NCBI GenBank assembly: GCA_964410125.1
Contig: CAYPGQ010000001.1
Location: 81,513 to 145,512, forward strand
DNA: 64,000 nt
Direction of reading: 5' to 3'
Source: G020348385 sp964410125
GTDB lineage: Bacteria; Acidobacteriota; Aminicenantia; Aminicenantales; Aminicenantaceae
The notes under the pieces are model-generated. The model was not told the DNA's origin. It saw only the letters and a list, made by a program, of their open reading frames with translations, and did not search any database. Positions within the stretch are counted from its first letter, which is position 1, and each line of letters opens with the position of its first letter. Position numbers and translations under genes: made by a program. Positions 63,948 through 64,000 of the stretch are shown piece by piece.

Positions 63948-64000
63948 TGCGTATTCCGGTGAATCTCGCCACTGATTCCGGAGCAAACTCGCCACCTGTC
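63948..64000. mobile_element. Possible insertion-sequence terminus (IS21-like)
   Basis: The last 53 bases hold two related direct units, ATTCCGGTGAATCTCGCCAC and ATTCCGGAGCAAACTCGCCA. Multiple short repeats of this kind, with CCGG...CTCGCCAC, resemble the ends of IS21-family elements. The transposase would lie beyond the window, so this is a weak call. Confidence 0.3.

Noticed and set aside
63687..63962. Plus-strand frame over the padR upstream region as a gene
   Set aside because: It runs through the padR promoter region and the tRNA-Leu-like fragment and has no family resemblance or ribosome binding site.

Overview
The window reads as a chromosomal segment of an uncultured, Gram-negative-type anaerobic bacterium, most likely Acidobacteriota or the related candidate phylum Aminicenantes. 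That assignment is an inference from gene content. The supporting families are an Oar-like TonB receptor, a GWxTD-domain protein, a PadR plus orphan FtsX-type permease of the ADOP class, BNR-repeat secreted proteins, six-bladed-propeller proteins and HAE1-type RND pumps. No ribosomal RNA or ribosomal protein is present to test it.

Layout. 1-3.1 kb: pyruvoyl-dependent arginine decarboxylase, then a secreted metallo-beta-lactamase/SUMF1 fusion. 3.2-9.5 kb: a leftward Lrp - GWxTD - TPR - Oar receptor operon. 9.6-14.1 kb: a leftward set of secreted proteins (short M28-like remnant, M24 peptidase homologue, BNR-repeat protein). 14.3-17.2 kb: a reductive dehalogenase cluster rdhA-rdhB-rdhC followed by a 31-residue membrane peptide. 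17.3-21.9 kb: a cyclic-2,3-diphosphoglycerate-synthetase-like GTPase, ornithine carbamoyltransferase, a GT4 glycosyltransferase and a GH130 phosphorylase. 21.9-25 kb: an ABC-2 exporter, a broken TauE gene, tRNA-Ser(CGA) and tadA. 25-31.5 kb: threonine synthase, hflKC, a threonine-dehydratase-type enzyme, a D-cysteine-desulfhydrase-type enzyme and two copies of a structured repeat. 31.5-37.9 kb: two tandem RND permeases. 38-43.5 kb: a YtrA-type regulator with its operator, an ABC ATPase, an unusual permease/beta-propeller fusion and two propeller proteins. 43.8-48.4 kb: a TPR lipoprotein, an ECF sigma factor with an anti-sigma/TonB fusion, and an RND adaptor. 48.6-56.8 kb: GT81-like glycosyltransferase, GH3 lipoprotein, purine permease plus apt, MscS channel, tsaE and nnr. 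56.9-60.4 kb: gap-pgk-tpiA-secG and tRNA-Leu(GAG). 60.4-64 kb: a PadR/FtsX permease module between two tRNA-Leu(UAA)-like fragments, and a possible insertion-sequence end at the window edge.

Central metabolism is represented by lower glycolysis and amino-acid enzymes. Envelope functions dominate the rest: import through TonB, export by RND and ABC systems, and secreted proteins. The most distinctive content is the reductive dehalogenase cluster, the zinc-finger anti-sigma domain fused in frame to TonB with an internal ribosome binding site, the ABC permease/propeller fusion operon with a palindromic operator, and a family of repeats ending in CCTGGATTATTCA. These repeats occur as 240-300 bp copies and as short palindromes placed on or next to stop codons.
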